64,000 nt of DNA from Haliotis asinina (taxonomy: Eukaryota; Mollusca; Gastropoda; Lepetellida; Haliotidae). How positions within the stretch are numbered: the first letter of the stretch is position 1; every line of letters begins with the position of its first letter. The stretch is from contig NC_090291.1 in assembly GCF_037392515.1 (NCBI RefSeq), positions 15,713,501-15,777,500 of the forward strand. The letters run 5' to 3'. Shown here piece after piece: positions 12,237 through 39,527 of the stretch. Under the pieces are notes generated by a model. It did not search any database. It saw nothing but the letters and a program-made list of their open reading frames with translations, and was not told the DNA's origin. Position numbers and translations under genes: made by a program.

Positions 12237-12916
12237 AGACCAAAAACCCAATGACTGTCATCTCGAGCATCGGTGTACGCAGCTGATAAACTGTGACGTG
12301 CATTAATAAAAATCAGCGAACCTCACAGACAAGCTTCTGTCTCAAGACAGATAAGCATGGAAAGCTCAAGATCAACTCTAACCTGGATCTTCGCCTGTCA
12401 ACAAAATTTAAACATGTGGGACATGTCTACTTCGTCTCTTGAATTACCACTAAATAATATGCAGATCTGAGTCCTGGAAACCAGAAGAGGATGAAGACTT
12501 TTATGGATATACAACTCCTTTCTCGCAATGAATGCGACGTAACCAGAAATCTGAGATTTGGGGTTTGCGTCACAGATTTGCACTCATTATATATCCTGGC
12601 TGCTTAGCACCGTGTTTGTACTCGTATGCTACTTCGGGACAGCAACAGCCTAAGACATGCACCAGTTATTCACTAGATCATAAAAGGTGCGTAGAAATGT
12701 ATTTTTAGGTTGTCAGTTCACACACTGCATAAATGAGCGAACGAGTGTGATTGAACGCTGTTTTGACATAGTTCAGTTAATCAGGTAGTTTGAAAGAGCA
12801 GCAAACTGACAATAGCAAGGATACTCCAAACACCTTGGTATTATCATTTATATAAGGTTTCATTGATACAGGCACTTAATGCAGTGAAAGTCTCAACATC
12901 AATTCCCTTTATGATA

Positions 12917-13050
12917 AGTGAGTTTGGTTTTGCGCCGCTTTCACTATTATTTGAGCAATATTACTGCCGCGGACACCTGAAATGGGCTTCACGCATCCTA
13001 CACTAGTGGCTAATGAGTCTGAAACTGATGCAGGAGAAAATCCCAAAGTG
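12917..13050 (-). mobile_element. SINE family B fragment
   Basis: GTGAGTTTGGTTTTGCGCCG, GGACACCTGAAATGGGCTTC; head lost. Confidence 0.7.
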
Positions 13051-13238
13051 GTTAAGGCCAAAGACATTTTCATTTTCATGAAAAACTTGCTTACAAACAA
13101 AATTTCCTAATGAGGGCGGAGGTCGACTTCTAACTCGAAATGACTCTCCCCAGCACACCAAACCTTTAGGGTAGGGATCGATTCCAATAATGAGTACCCG
13201 TAAAGGCGTCTTTGGTGTCCCTCCTCGTTAATACTAAA

Positions 13239-13372
13239 GGGGCGATGGGGTAGCCTAGTGGTTACAGCGTTCGCACGTCCAGGTCCTGGTTCGACTCTCC
13301 ACATGGGTGCAGTGTGTAAAGCCCTTTCCTGGTGTCCCTGGTGACATTGCTGGAATATTGCTAAAGGCGCGC
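13239..13372 (+). mobile_element. SINE family B
   Basis: GGTAGCCTAGTGGTTACAGC, GGTTCGACTCTCC, body CTGGTGTCCCTGG, tail GCTGGAATATTGCTAAAGGC. Confidence 0.82.
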
Positions 13373-13664
13373 CAAAAACATACTAAGCTATTCATGTTCC
13401 TACGGACAGTTTAAACGAAACTTCTCCACTGACATTCCCGAAATGATTGAGCAGTATTTTGTAGGCTTCACATTATATGCGTGGTCTTTCCTCTTGACGC
13501 TGTTATATCCTGGTAGAATTCCAGAAATACTAGTAAAAGCCACATTCTACATAGTCACCTCTCATTAGGTTTGATGTTATGTATACAAGCCGCACGGAAT
13601 GCCCTTCCTCACAATCAAGGCCGGATATGTTTGACGAAGCAATGTGCTGGTTTGTTGTTTAAAA

Positions 13665-13820
<156 letters not shown>

Positions 13821-13846
13821 GTCCACCTATAGGCTCGGTCTCTGAA

Positions 13847-14048
13847 TAATCGAGTCTGGACCAGACAATCCATTGATCAACATCATGAACATTGATCTGC
13901 ACAATTGGGAACCGATGACATGTGTCAACCAAGTCAGCAAGCCTGACCACTCGATCCCGTTAGTCGCCTCTTACGACAAACACAGTGGCCTATTATGGCA
14001 AGCATGGGTTGCTGAAGACCTATTCTACCCCGAGACCTTCATGGGTCT
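13847..14048 (-). mobile_element. SINE family A copy cut by a microsatellite
   Basis: Begins at AATAATCGAGTCTGGACC; the tail end is missing where the (CA)n tract lies. Ends ACCTTCATGGGTC. Confidence 0.85.
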
Positions 14049-14398
14049 AAACATTACATGACTCAGTATGGTTTTAAGATGCCTCTATGCAATATTCCAG
14101 CAACGACACGCTTGGGGTCACTATATATGGGCTTCAATCATTGTGCCTTCGTGGGGAATCGAATCCGAATATTCTCATGACGTTGTGTGTAAATTTCTCT
14201 TCTTTTTTTCTCGTGAGTCACTCAGTCGATCTTATCTGGGTCTTCACGGGTACTAGGCTATGTGATAGTCTTGGTTTCTAAATAGGCCAGTGTCTGTTTC
14301 CTGGGGAACATTGACAAACCTGAGAAAGGTTTCACACCACCGGAGGCTATCCGTCAAAGTAACACTACATTAGGACGCCCGCTCCTGTGGCTAAGGTA

Positions 14399-14545
14399 CA
14401 GTGTTTTCAGCGATATTCCAGCAGTATCACTGCAGGAGACACCCGAAATGGGCTTCACACATTGTACCCACGTGGAAAATCGAACCCGGGCCCCCCATGT
14501 GACAAGCGAACGCTTTAACCACTAAGCTACTAACAGTCCCTCCAA
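14399..14545 (-). mobile_element. SINE family B
   Basis: Plus reads CACCCGAAATGGGCTTCACA, AATCGAACCCGGGCC, CGCTTTAACCACTAAGCTA; the reverse of the consensus. Confidence 0.82.
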
Positions 14546-14914
14546 AAGCTGGTACGAAAGTATCAGCACCGTTGGTTCTAAAAGTCCTGATACGAAACAG
14601 GATTATGATCCAGTGCTGTTGGAAGATGGCCAGAAAGCTTATTGCATCTTCTTCAGACTGCGTAACCTGGATTCCGCTTGAGTATAAAGAATTTGCCCCC
14701 ACATTTCCGTTTTAAGATCAAAATGTTGCATTCATTCGGTCAAAGTCACGGTAAAGTTTCGTGACACGGCTTACATCTTGCGCAGGCATAAGGCGGACAC
14801 GAATTGACAGACCCAGTAAGTTTGTTAATCAGTTAGGGAACGCTTTGTTGGACGAATAATGAGAAGCATATATGTAGTATTTAATGAATAAATAATAATT
14901 GGAAGTCATATCAG

Positions 14915-14924
14915 TACACACACA

Positions 14925-14972
<48 letters not shown>
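14915..14972. repeat. (CACG)n/(CA)n microsatellite
   Basis: CACGCACGCACG tract ~45 bp, flanked by CACACA on both sides. Confidence 0.97.
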
Positions 14973-14974
<2 letters not shown>

Positions 14975-15763
14975 GGTACAGAAGTCAATACCGTTTTTCC
15001 CCCCCTTTGACGCCGATCATGAGCGCTGTCAAAACCAAACATGACTATCATCCACAAGACGCCGTGTTGAAAAATTGAAAATTTGGTGAAAAATTCATCC
15101 CTATGAAATATATACTGTACCATATTGGTGGTTATTAATGACTGTTCTCATAGTGCAATTTAGTATGACTGAATAATGTTGTGTTCAGTTGTTAGTGATT
15201 TGCCAGCACTAAAGAGAATAGACACTTGTCAAAGCTTTGCTCTAAATCAATAGACGTGCAGGAGTCTCAAAACATGATGCAACAACTTGGCTAAAGGATG
15301 GCACAGCAGATGAAGGTGTCTGAATTCACTTCGACAGTTGCCTCCCTTACTATTGCAGAATCCGTTCATCGAGGGTTCGAATCAAATGATTATGATTCTG
15401 AATTTGCCAGCACCGTGATCATAGATGAATTTGGTTTTCAAAATGTTTGGGACATTGAGGATAACTTCAGGCCTTAGATTCGCATAATGTCAGGTCTTGG
15501 ATTCGCATGATGTCAGACCTTGGATTGGATTATTTACTGGGCACATACACGGAATATCGCCGCGACCGAGATTAAACAACAAACACAGAACACACAAAGC
15601 ATCAGTCACATGACAGGAGACATAACACGTATAGACGCCGTGGCGATGATCCCACCGACTGTATCCGGCACGGCACTCAGAACTTCCCTCATGGACTTCC
15701 GAACTCAGGAAACATTTGTAACCGCGATAGAAGGTATCAGGGATTTTACGAACGTTTCTGTTA

Positions 15764-16273
15764 CGGTCTGTTTGCAATGAAAAAGTACCGATGATGTACG
15801 TTAAACAAAAAGGCAAACAGAATAAAGTGAAATTATGATTGTGAATCTTCATAACTGCAGCGTTCCAACTAACATTCTAAGGATTTACGCAACTTATGAT
15901 AAAAGTTGTACAACAAACGGTCACTGTTTTCAATCGCTGTTAAAGGTTTGTATTACAAGGGTGTATGCACATTAAATGAAACACCGAGAACAAGAAGGGT
16001 TGATCAAACTTAACGCTCAATACGCATCGCACGGGCTTTTGTTTCTCTGTTCCAAACACTGCGCTTACCCCCTTGTAATACAAACCAATAATAGCGACAT
16101 GACACTATGATCGTTTGTTTAACCACTTTTATCCGAAGTTGAATAAAATTCTGAGATTTAAATGTTCAATTGGCAAGGTAAAATTATGAGGATTCGCAAT
16201 CTTAATTTCACTTTATTTGATTAATTTTTCTTTTTAAGTGGAATTCATCGGTACGTTTTCACAGCAAACTGTC
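15764..16273. mobile_element. TA-flanked hairpin MITE, copy 1
   Basis: Inverted ends GTCTGTTTGC-AATGAAAA-GTACCGATGA on the left and TCATCGGTACGTTTTCACAG on the right, with inner AAAGTGAAATTA arms; the centre is also inverted (TTTGTATTACAAGGG / CCCTTGTAATACAAA). Flanking TA dinucleotides at 15762-15763 and 16274-16275 suggest a Tc1/mariner-type target. No coding capacity. Confidence 0.8.
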
Positions 16274-16384
16274 TATAATCTCTTCAAGAAATAGTCCAGG
16301 GGTACCTCGGTTTCCAAGTAACGTCCCTGCTTGACAGCACCATTTCAGAAGTTTAGTCAGTGATGGTGAAGTAAAGATGTCACA

Positions 16385-16735
16385 CACTCCCTTGATCCTG
16401 TCTTACAACACCATATGCCATCAGTTTCTGTCTTACAACGGCATATACTATCAGTTTCTGTTGTACAACACCATATAGTGTCAGATCCTGTCTTACAGCA
16501 CCATATACTACCAGATCCTGTCTTACAACAGTACATTGTCAGATCCTGTCTTACAACATCAGATACTATCAGTATAATATAATATAATACCAGATCCTTC
16601 TTACATCACCATATACTACCAGATCCTTCTTACAACACCACATACTACCAGATCCTTCTTACAACACCACATACTATCAGATCCTTCTTACAACACCACA
16701 TACTATCAGATCCTTCTTACAACACCATACAATCA
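16385..16735. repeat. ~30-bp minisatellite
   Basis: Unit CAGATCCTTCTTACAACACC plus ATATACTAC; about 11 copies, with the left units TCCTGTCTTACAAC more diverged and the right units nearly identical. Confidence 0.9.
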
Positions 16736-17200
16736 ATCTTTTATTGGCATTTTAGAAGATGCAATTTGATGAACATTTGATGAATTTTCTGGGTTTGATC
16801 TTTTCATTCCTTGAATACAACAGGGCTTGTTCTACCCCTATCATCAGATAAAACTAATCAACAGTTACTAAAACCCCAAATATTCTTTATGTACTATCAA
16901 TCCTGTCGCCATATATACCATATACTGTAATTCATGACTACAAAAAGTTTTACTCTTTAGCAAATGTTGATAAGTATAAACAGTCACACATTCACCTACA
17001 TTCAAACTCAAATCCCTTTTCCTCTTTGGCCAGTGGGTGGAAGTGTGCACAAAATCTCTTTGACAAAATGAGATTTGCATTGTCTCCTATTCGTAATGCA
17101 ACAGCTGAAAGTGCAGCAAACTGACACTGGTGCAGATGTCATCTATGATCTAAAACCCTCGTATCAGCACCAATATAGGCTTTCAACCACTTAATGTATA

Positions 17201-17465
17201 GAGTGAGTGAGTTTAGTTTTATGCCCCACTCAGCAATATTCCACCTATATGTAGGTGGTCTGTAAATAATCAAGTCTAGACCAGACAATCCTGTGATCAA
17301 CAGCATGAACAGTGATCTGCGCAATTGGGAACCGATGACATGTGCCAACCAAGTGAGCAGCCTGACCACCCAATCCCATTAGGCGCCTCTTATGACAAGC
17401 AGAGTCACCGTTTATAGCAACATTGGGTTGCCGAAGGCCTATTCTACCCTGGACCTTCACGGATC
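17201..17465 (-). mobile_element. SINE family A copy
   Basis: Plus strand GAGTGAGTGAGTTTAGTTTT to CCTTCACGGATCC; diverged but full length. Confidence 0.88.
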
Positions 17466-17501
17466 CTTAATGATTAGTGTCTGAACAGTATTTTACTTTA
17501 T

Positions 17502-17656
17502 CATGAGTGAGGTTAGTTTAACGATGCTTTCAGCAATATTTCAGCAATATCACTGCAAGGTACACCAGAAACGGGCTTCACACCTGTGTGAAGAATCAAC
17601 CCTGGGTGTTCAAGCAATCACTTTAATGCTTCAACCACTAGGCTGCCAGGGGTCCG
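17502..17656 (-). mobile_element. SINE family B
   Basis: TTCAGCAATATCACTGCAAG, ACCAGAAACGGGCTTCACAC, CTTCAACCACTAGGCTGCC. Sits ~37 bp from a family A copy. Confidence 0.8.
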
Positions 17657-18197
17657 AACAACCCATCTTCTGGCATATACTTTATCCACTATGCTAGGGT
17701 GTCAGTCCTCCTCAACAGAGGTATTACTAGATACAGGTTTCAATCCATGAACTAAATTCCAAGACTACATTATATGTTTTGCCAGCATGATATATCTGGA
17801 ACAGCAATAAAACATGACAAACCTTACGGTAATGAGGAATGAAGACAAGATAGTGTGATGTTTCATGATTTATTTGGTGTCTTGAATCTAAATCTATAGC
17901 ATATAAAAATAGTGGGTATCACTGCCCATCAAGCAGGGACATAAAGCCATGGGAGCGACATGAACAGTGAGCATTTCACGTGAGACTGAAAACAAAAAAC
18001 CACTTTGAATCACACTGGTGTCAAAGTCTAAACAATGTTCGTCCATGTAGATAATATAATCATCAGTATCGTTACTCACAGTTATCAGTATTCTTGCTCA
18101 GAATGGGATATTACAATCATCAGTATTATTCAGAGTGTGATATAATGAAGATCAGTATCATTGTTCAACTGTGATACCATAACCATTAGAACTCTTA

Positions 18198-18542
18198 GGC
18201 TGCATAAATAAATTAAATGTTTCTCGGGCACATTTTTTTGAAAGTGACAAAGGCGGTAGAACATTTTAAAAATTTTTTACAGAAAAAATGTGATGCAGGA
18301 GGAACATATTTCTTTTTTTTTTTCTCCCAGAAATACAGTTTAGGAAGTTTAGCACGTGTTAATGAGTTGTAGATTCCATTACACTCGTTCTTACAGACAC
18401 TCATTCTTATAGTGGACAAATTGATGATTGGGACGCAGCCAAGTCAAAATTATGTTTTTCAAATGGCAATAAAAAACTGTTACATACACAAATAAAAGTG
18501 ACAAGCCAATGCCCGAGCAACATTTCACTTTTTTATTTAGCC
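18198..18542. mobile_element. Tourist-like MITE, copy 1
   Basis: Ends GGCTGCATAAATAAATTAAA and (inverted) GGCTAAATAAAAAAGTGAAA, both leading into ATGTTTCTCGGGCA or ATGTTGCTCGGGCA. Flanked by TTA on both sides (18195-18197, 18543-18545). A 3-bp TWA duplication is typical of PIF/Harbinger-mobilised MITEs. Confidence 0.8.
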
Positions 18543-19393
18543 TTACTCATATTGAGATATTATCTTGTTAAGCTGGGACCCTAGTAGGACATGTTTTGTC
18601 CACATATGGATATAATTTATACAAATACACATATGTACATAAATACGTATTTTTATTAGATTATAGAATTTTAGTCAAATATTTTAAGTTGTCCTACCCA
18701 ATTTCTGAAGTTGTAAAACTATCTGTGATAAGATGAAAGTATCTTCTACACAGATGATAAAATGTTTTAGACTAAGCGACTAAACTACATAAATACGAAC
18801 AAGCTGGTCCCTCAAATATCAGATTTTCTGGTCCCTATTATAAACACACGCATATGGCAAAGGTTGGGGACAGATCAAAGCTTTGTCCAATACAACATTA
18901 GAGTCACCAATAAAAGTATAATTTTCTTATTAACACTTCGTATTTGTTAGCAGAAATAAATTTTTAAAAATGGATCTCCTTGTTAACAGATATGAATTGT
19001 ATTGTAAACAGTTGACATTTTGTAAACTGAACTGGTTAGATTTCAGGTTTTGGTATGTTACTTAACTTTTGATAGGGATACTGAGATATTTTAGAGAGCC
19101 AAAATTTAACATGAGTAATATAAGAGCCATATCATGATGAGAATTTTCGAACTGATAGTAAACACCCTGGATTACAGAGGATGATCCAAGCCTGTGATGC
19201 TCAACAAGCGTGCTCAATAAGCCTGCACAACATGTCTGCAGTAAGGCACTCAATCGGGCTGCAGCACTGATCACATAACATCTAGAATGTATAACACTTC
19301 CATCATTATTGTAGGTTTATCCATGAAATTCTTGACACAAGCAAGGTTTAAACCAGAACAGAAAAACATTCATTCATTCATTCATTCGACTGG

Positions 19394-19520
<127 letters not shown>

Positions 19521-20233
19521 TACAATGGAGGGTGCCATTGTGCATTGTGCTTCCACTGACACATAATTCTGAATCAACAAAACTGCTGCCATCTACAATT
19601 TCATAAATATATAACATTCATCAATATATTGTCCTATGTGTATTTATATTACTTTATAAAAGCAAAACATACAGTGAAGCCATGTAATTCCAGACCTCGA
19701 GTTCTCTGAAGCTCATTTAGAAGTCCTGAACATGAATTAAAGTTCTGGATATGAGCTTTTATATTTTGTACCACAACATTTCAGAATTACTTCTCACACC
19801 ATGGTAAAGGAACTCCTAAAGGTTGAGTCAAAAATTAAGGATATGATGTGAAAAATTGAGCGGTACCAACACAGAACTCAATACATAATCAAAGGGAGAT
19901 AACTCTACACCAACATTCTATCACGAGGAAGCCTAAATTTCAAGACCACTTTTCTGTAAACATCTGTCAAACTTTACATTGTTTCACTGAATATTTCACT
20001 TCACCATGTAGAACATTCCAAAAATGATTGTGAAGCAGTTTGATTTTCATTTGTCAAAATACTGGTCATATTCATCAGTTTCCACAAAAAGCAAAATAAC
20101 TGTGATCAGGATGAGTAAGTACAAAAATGTGCTACCAATTAATCACAAAAAGAAATATTCCCTGACGCTTTAGTTTGATATTATGCAGTGATAGGTTTCG
20201 AAACGACATCAGCAGAAAATAATTGCTCTTGTA

Positions 20234-20605
20234 GTCTGTTTGCAGGGAAAACATAATGATGAATTTCACTTTAAACCAAAAAATAAAGTGAAATTAAGAT
20301 TGCAAATGCTCATGACTTTATCTTGCAACTGAAAATGTAATTCTCACAATTTCATTCAATTTAAGATAAAAGTTGTTTAACAAGAAATCAATGATTCAAG
20401 TAGCTATTATTGGTTTGTGTTGTAAGGGGGTATGCATATTTAATGAAACACCGAGAACAAGTCGTGTTGGTCTATGTCAATGCTCACCATGTACAGCAGT
20501 GCATTTGTTTCACTGTTCCAACTACCACGCTTAACCCTTAATAACACAAACTAATAACAGCGATTTGAAATGAAATTCATCGGTACATCTTCACTGCAAA
20601 CAGAC
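20234..20605. mobile_element. TA-flanked hairpin MITE, copy 2
   Basis: Same family as 15764-16273: GTCTGTTTGCAGGGAAAACA to CACTGCAAACAGAC, shared centre ATGAAACACCGAGAACAAG, flanked by TA at 20232-20233 and 20606-20607. Shorter than copy 1, with arms less extensive. Confidence 0.8.
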
Positions 20606-21012
20606 TATAAGAGAGATAAGACTTGTAGCCAAACATGCAGAGGGTCACTTACTCTAAAACAAATATTGGGGAGAGCATTCAAATTGTGTACATGTTTCTC
20701 CCCAAAAGCATCATCAACTGGCATATTTTAAAGTTGGTGAATCAGATATGGACAAACCTAATGAATAAGCCATTTCTTTGTTTTAAGATGTTCATGCAGA
20801 ATATCTGTCCTTACCTCATACACGTATTTACAAAGTTATCACAACAACACCAAGGAAATGGGATACTGAACTTTGTATGCATATATATCGGGTGGAAAAT
20901 GTCAAACTTGTTGCCATGGAAACAGAAAAAAATATATGCTATAAAAATCCCTAATAGCTAAAGGCATCACTTGTGTTTGATCTGTGTGTGCAAGAAAATC
21001 TATTGGTTTTAA

Positions 21013-21072
21013 AGTGAGTGATTTAAATTTTTAAGTCGCATTGGCAGTGTTTCTGCAATATCATGACAGTGA
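21013..21072 (-). mobile_element. SINE tail fragment
   Basis: GTGAGTGATTTAAATTTTTA then TTCTGCAATATCATGACAGT; diverged. Confidence 0.45.
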
Positions 21073-23340
21073 AAAACATATGTTAATAAAAACAATCTTA
21101 AACGATTTAGATACCTGTCTATGTCTATGGTCTGGACAAACACACCACAACAAACACAGTCAAAAACCAATGGAACAGGACAAATATTTCACTGTTAGAC
21201 ACAGTAATCAGCACAAGGCACCACTTCACCCTGATGAATACATCCCAAGTTTTGATGAAAACTGTTGAACAGGATTGCCAAAAGCTCTTCAAACAATACA
21301 TACTGTAATATTTTTTTGAGAACTGGTATAAAGGGTTAAAAACATACATAAAGTTTTGTGATTATCTTCATAGTCTGAATTAAATTCACTTTCATTCACA
21401 AAAAAAAGTTTCCTTTGTGATTCAGTGACAAAGTGGCATACTACTGCTCAACATATTTATGTAGCAGAAAAAAGGAATCCCTCGGTATACACTCTAAGTT
21501 TGAGATGTTGCAGTTATCAGAATCATCACATATGTTTTTAGGGACTCAAGATGTAGAAAACTGGATCAACATGCACAATCAGTGTCACTCATTGCCAAAC
21601 ACTCTAATGTACCCAATCTACGGCAATATGTATTGCAATATGGGTACCTGAATTGAAATACAATCTGTTTGCCAATACACAGAGCTTCTATTGAATGAAA
21701 AGTTTCTTACAAAAAATCAACTACATCCGTGTCAGCTAAGTCTAGTGTTTTTACATAAAACAGGAAAAATCACAAATTCACCCAAAAAATTCTGCAAACA
21801 GCAAAAGGCTCCATTTAAGAATCTGTTTGATATAACTGCATCGTTTGTTGAAACGTAAGGAATGGTTTTTGAGTTGTGCTCCAAATCAAGCCTGTTGTAA
21901 ATGACTTACAAATTGTTTTCCTTGAAAATAAGAACAAAAACAACAATAACAAAAGCTACCTCTTCAGGATCAGGTTGACATATACTGAGGGAAACAAATA
22001 AGGGTACACCACTTTCAGCATGTCTGCCAATGTGGGTTCAAACACATTGAACAGTTTTTAACTTGGCATTTTTAAACATTCATAAACGAAATTAAGACTA
22101 ACAGACAACTTCTCTCTTTCAGAGGTACTATAACAATATATGGATGACATGCAGGCAGACATTAACGTTATCCTCCACTATTTATGCCAGGGAGGTAAAA
22201 CATAAACAGAAAGGGTACTCCAGTCAACAAATTTCAAGATTCTGTTTTTCTAGCTCACTCTACAGACTGCTCTTTGCACTACACCTGCACCAATGTTTAT
22301 CATCTTTAAGGCCAGACAAATTATAGTTCTTGTTTTATGGATCCATCTGTCTTATTTTCAAGAATACGACTAAAATTTAATTTTCTGTGCTCAAAAAATA
22401 AAATCCTTAAGTTCTTTATAGGCCAAAATGTAAACTCCCACAAAAATTTATTCTGATTAATTTTTTTTGCCCCATATGCACTTCAGAAAAAGCCAGAATA
22501 AAAATACTTCTAATATTTAGAAGGAATAATTCTTTGATTGGTGATTTAATTTTCACTTTTTTTCCCTCCTGCCTTTAGGTTTTCTGAGGACAAAAAGTTT
22601 GTAAACAAGAAATAAAATTGGTCTGGTTTAATGATGACTTTTCTGTACAACAGATTGAGACAAAAACCTCTGGCTTCCGTAACCATGGTGACAACCTTCA
22701 CCTTACAGTATCATCATTCAATGCATATATAATACTGTCCTGAGGAATAAAAGTGAAGGATTGCACTAAGTGAGGGCTTGTTATGGAGAGTTTCTGACTA
22801 ATGAAACTCAACTGACTGGATGGTACATCAGACTCCCTCAACAATACATCAGAGGCCCAGGTGGGCTGCGTAACAGTTGAAAACATGACAGAAATTTTCG
22901 AATTAGGCACTGAAAAATAATGTTGGGTACCATTACGGATTTGAATTTTTAGGCACGCAAAAAGTTCAAAACATATGTATACGGAATATATTTATAAAAA
23001 TTGTTTGCACAATGAAAAGGACATTCATTGCTATCAAGTTATACTGTTAGTATAGGACTAGTGTTGTACTGTCAGTATGGAATGAGTGTTTTTTTATGAG
23101 ATCATTTCCATTATATTTAAGTTGGTTTTGATTAGGTATGACACAAGGCTGTAGATATCTGCTTAGTGAACTTACTCAAAGATATATACTTAGGTGAGTA
23201 AAATCTCTGAAATACCCACATATTTCAAAGCAGTGGGTCATAGAAAATGAAATACCCACTCAATATTCATAATACCTACTCCAAACAAAATACAGTGGGT
23301 ACAGTACCCACATGAGCTAAAATCTTATTCTGGAGCTCTT

Positions 23341-23446
23341 GGCCTAGATTTTCAAGCTCTCTTAGTGCTAAGATAGTTATAAGTGCCATACATTAACTTT
23401 AACTTTTGACTATCTTAATGCTAATATAGCTTCAAAAATCTAGGCC
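23341..23446. mobile_element. ~106-bp hairpin MITE
   Basis: Arms GGCCTAGATTTTCAAGCTCT / inverse TAGATTTTTGAAGC-type with CTTAGTGCTAAGATAGT. Same family as 47923-48037. Confidence 0.75.
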
Positions 23447-23637
23447 CTGATACATGACTGGATACTTACTGTGAAAGGGATATAACAGACCCCAAACTGT
23501 ACAGCACCGGTTACAGACCACGTTAAATGTGATTGATTTTCTTGACAATACATACAATTTAAAATATGCTGTCACATGATACACTGTTATATCTGATTGC
23601 AGAGTTTGGTCCAAGGGCTAATGCATATTGTCAGCAG

Positions 23638-23792
23638 TTATGAGTTAAGTTTTACGTTGCTTCTAGCAATATTCCAGCAATATCACGATGTGGAACACCA
23701 GAAATGGGCTGCACACACTGTATCCAAGTGGAATCGAACCAGGATTTTGGTGTGATGAGCGAACACTTTAACCACAAGCCTACCCAGCATGG
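23638..23792 (-). mobile_element. SINE family B
   Basis: CAGCAATATCACGATGTGGA, ACCAGAAATGGGCTGCACAC, GGAATCGAACCAGGATT, CTTTAACCACAAGCCTACC. Confidence 0.82.
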
Positions 23793-24124
23793 TCATTGAG
23801 ATGTGAGATGATTTTACCAAAATTGTCACAAGTACTGGAGCAAAACGGTTTCTGCTAGACAGAGTTCAAAACAAGTTCAAAACGTGCAAACCAGAATCTG
23901 TTTTCCTAGTTAATTTTATTGATGATATCGTGTATTTATTCATCAATTTGTGCAATAGTTTCAGATAGTTCATCAATAAAACCGTGACATAAAAAATCTT
24001 TACTCCATTACATGGTCCATGTTAACTTAAAATTTGTGTTTCATTAAACAAGAAAAGAAAAGCAAATACATTAAGGTTTGACTATAGGTAGACCATACAC
24101 TTCAGCACAAATACAACATGTGAT

Positions 24125-24410
24125 TGCACATGGTCCATACATCATGTCTCATGGACAATGCACCTCCTGGACCATATATTGCCAGTATAAGTTATGGACT
24201 GTCCATAAAAGCCCACAAACAATAAGGTAACTCCTGGACGATTTTTGACAGTTCATGGACAATACACAATAGCTCATGGTAGTTCATGGAAAATATATCA
24301 TAGTTCATAGGCCACATACAAAACTAATGAGCCAAATATGAATTTTCACGGACAATTATGGGCTCATGGACAATAAACTCATGGACAAATATGACAACTA
24401 ATGGATGGTT
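24125..24410. repeat. degenerate TCATGGACAAT repeats
   Basis: Around 15 irregular copies of TCATGGACAAT or TGGTCCAT variants on both strands. Old, loosely ordered repeat. Confidence 0.6.
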
Positions 24411-24689
24411 TGAAGTACACAGGCTATGAAATTCTAAAATTCTAAAATTTGCTGACTATTTGAACCCATAGTCAATTCCCATGACTACACAAAACACCAC
24501 GACACAGACAGATACATGACATACATGTTCATTAATCTTTCCAGGATCATCTACATCTACAGTGCTAACCCTCATGTACCCTCAAATATGCTTCTGTACA
24601 TGACATTCACATGGACACATAGATATGAATGATATCACACAATGAGGTACACACCATCTCAGACAGCACACCACTTCCTGATATCACTG

Positions 24690-25092
24690 ACATCAGATGC
24701 TTACTCTTACACAGACTGCATCAAGATATCAGAACACCATAACCCGATATCTTTGATATCAGACATTTACTCTTACACACTGACTGCATCAAGATCTCAG
24801 ACATGTAATCTTATACACTGACTGCATCAAGATCTCAAACATATAATCTTATACACTGCCTGCATCAAGATCTCAGACAGAGCACCATAACCCAACATTA
24901 TTCACATCAGACGTTTACTGTCATACTGTCAGCATCAAGATCTCAGACAGTGCATCATATTCCGATGTCATTGATATGAGACCTTTACTCTTATACACTG
25001 CCTGCATCAAGATCTCAGACAGTGCATCATATTCCGATGTCATTGATATCAGGTGCTTACTCTTATACACTGACTGCATCAAGATCTCAGGG
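24690..25092. repeat. ~60-85-bp degenerate tandem repeat
   Basis: Units contain GACTGCATCAAGATCTCAGA and TTACTCTTATACACTG; about six copies, some with CCGATGTCATTGATATCAG. Confidence 0.85.
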
Positions 25093-25339
25093 CAACTCCA
25101 CCTGCCAAACCAGATGAATGATGCATGGGCTTTTCAGCCAATCAGTTGGCAGCTTTCTAAAACTGATTTGGCATCATTAACTTACAACATCAATAGAGGA
25201 TTTTCAGTCTTGGCAAAAGAAGAATACTACAGAAACACAGGCATAACCGCATAACCATGACATTGTACCCTTTTGTTTTAAAACGCTACAGTGCTCGGAA
25301 ACAATGAATTGCAGCAAATCTACACAATAAAATGATGGT

Positions 25340-25345
25340 TTTATT
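25340..25345 (-). promoter_or_regulatory. candidate poly(A) signal of SLC66A2
   Basis: AATAAA on the minus strand (plus TTTATT), ~297 bp past the SLC66A2 stop. It is the nearest canonical hexamer I see; no transcript data support it here. Confidence 0.4.
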
Positions 25346-25641
25346 TTTTACACTTTGAACTGTCGGATTATGTTCATTTTTTGAGATCAGAAATTGGACG
25401 TATTAATCTGAATACTTAGCTCACTTGTGCCCCGAACTAGCTGACTGGCTTAGATGTTGATTACCTGAAGAAACGTCTGATGCAGGTGTTCGTAGATCCT
25501 CATGCAGTAAGGTATTATAATAGAGCCAAAGGACTGCAGTGGACAAGATTGATCAAATTTCTTCATTATCATTTCTTTCTGCCTGCTTGAGAGGTGATCC
25601 TTGAACAGTTCAAATGAAATCATGTGACCTCAGGGTCAAGG

Positions 25642-39137
<13,496 letters not shown>

Positions 39138-39367
39138 TTACATCATGTTGAGCAATAACAGCACCTGGAACATGAAGAATATAGGCTCAGGTTTTACAAT
39201 TGCAAACAGGGCTAAATGATGGAGCAGATCTGTGTTTGTCTATTACATCATTCAGCCATTTTCCATCTACATATTTTTTTTATCAGTTGTGGGCCAGACC
39301 AAGAGGCTGTTGATATTACAAGGAACGCCTCAAGACATCAGAGAACATTGACCAATGTTCACAACAT

Positions 39368-39527
39368 GTCGAGCCTGTAGGGTAGCTTAGTGGTTAAAGC
39401 ATTCAGTTGTCACACTGAAGGCCCAGGTTTGATTCCCCACAAGGGTACAAATGTGTTAGGCCCATTCCTGGTGTCTGTTGAAATACTGCTAAAAGCAGTG
39501 TAACATTCAACTCACTCACAACCAGTG
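39368..39527 (+). mobile_element. SINE family B
   Basis: GGTAGCTTAGTGGTTAAAGC, GGTTTGATTCCCCACAAGG, ACTGCTAAAAGCAGTGTAAC, CAACTCACTCAC tail. Lies in the 5' flank of SLC66A2. Confidence 0.82.
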
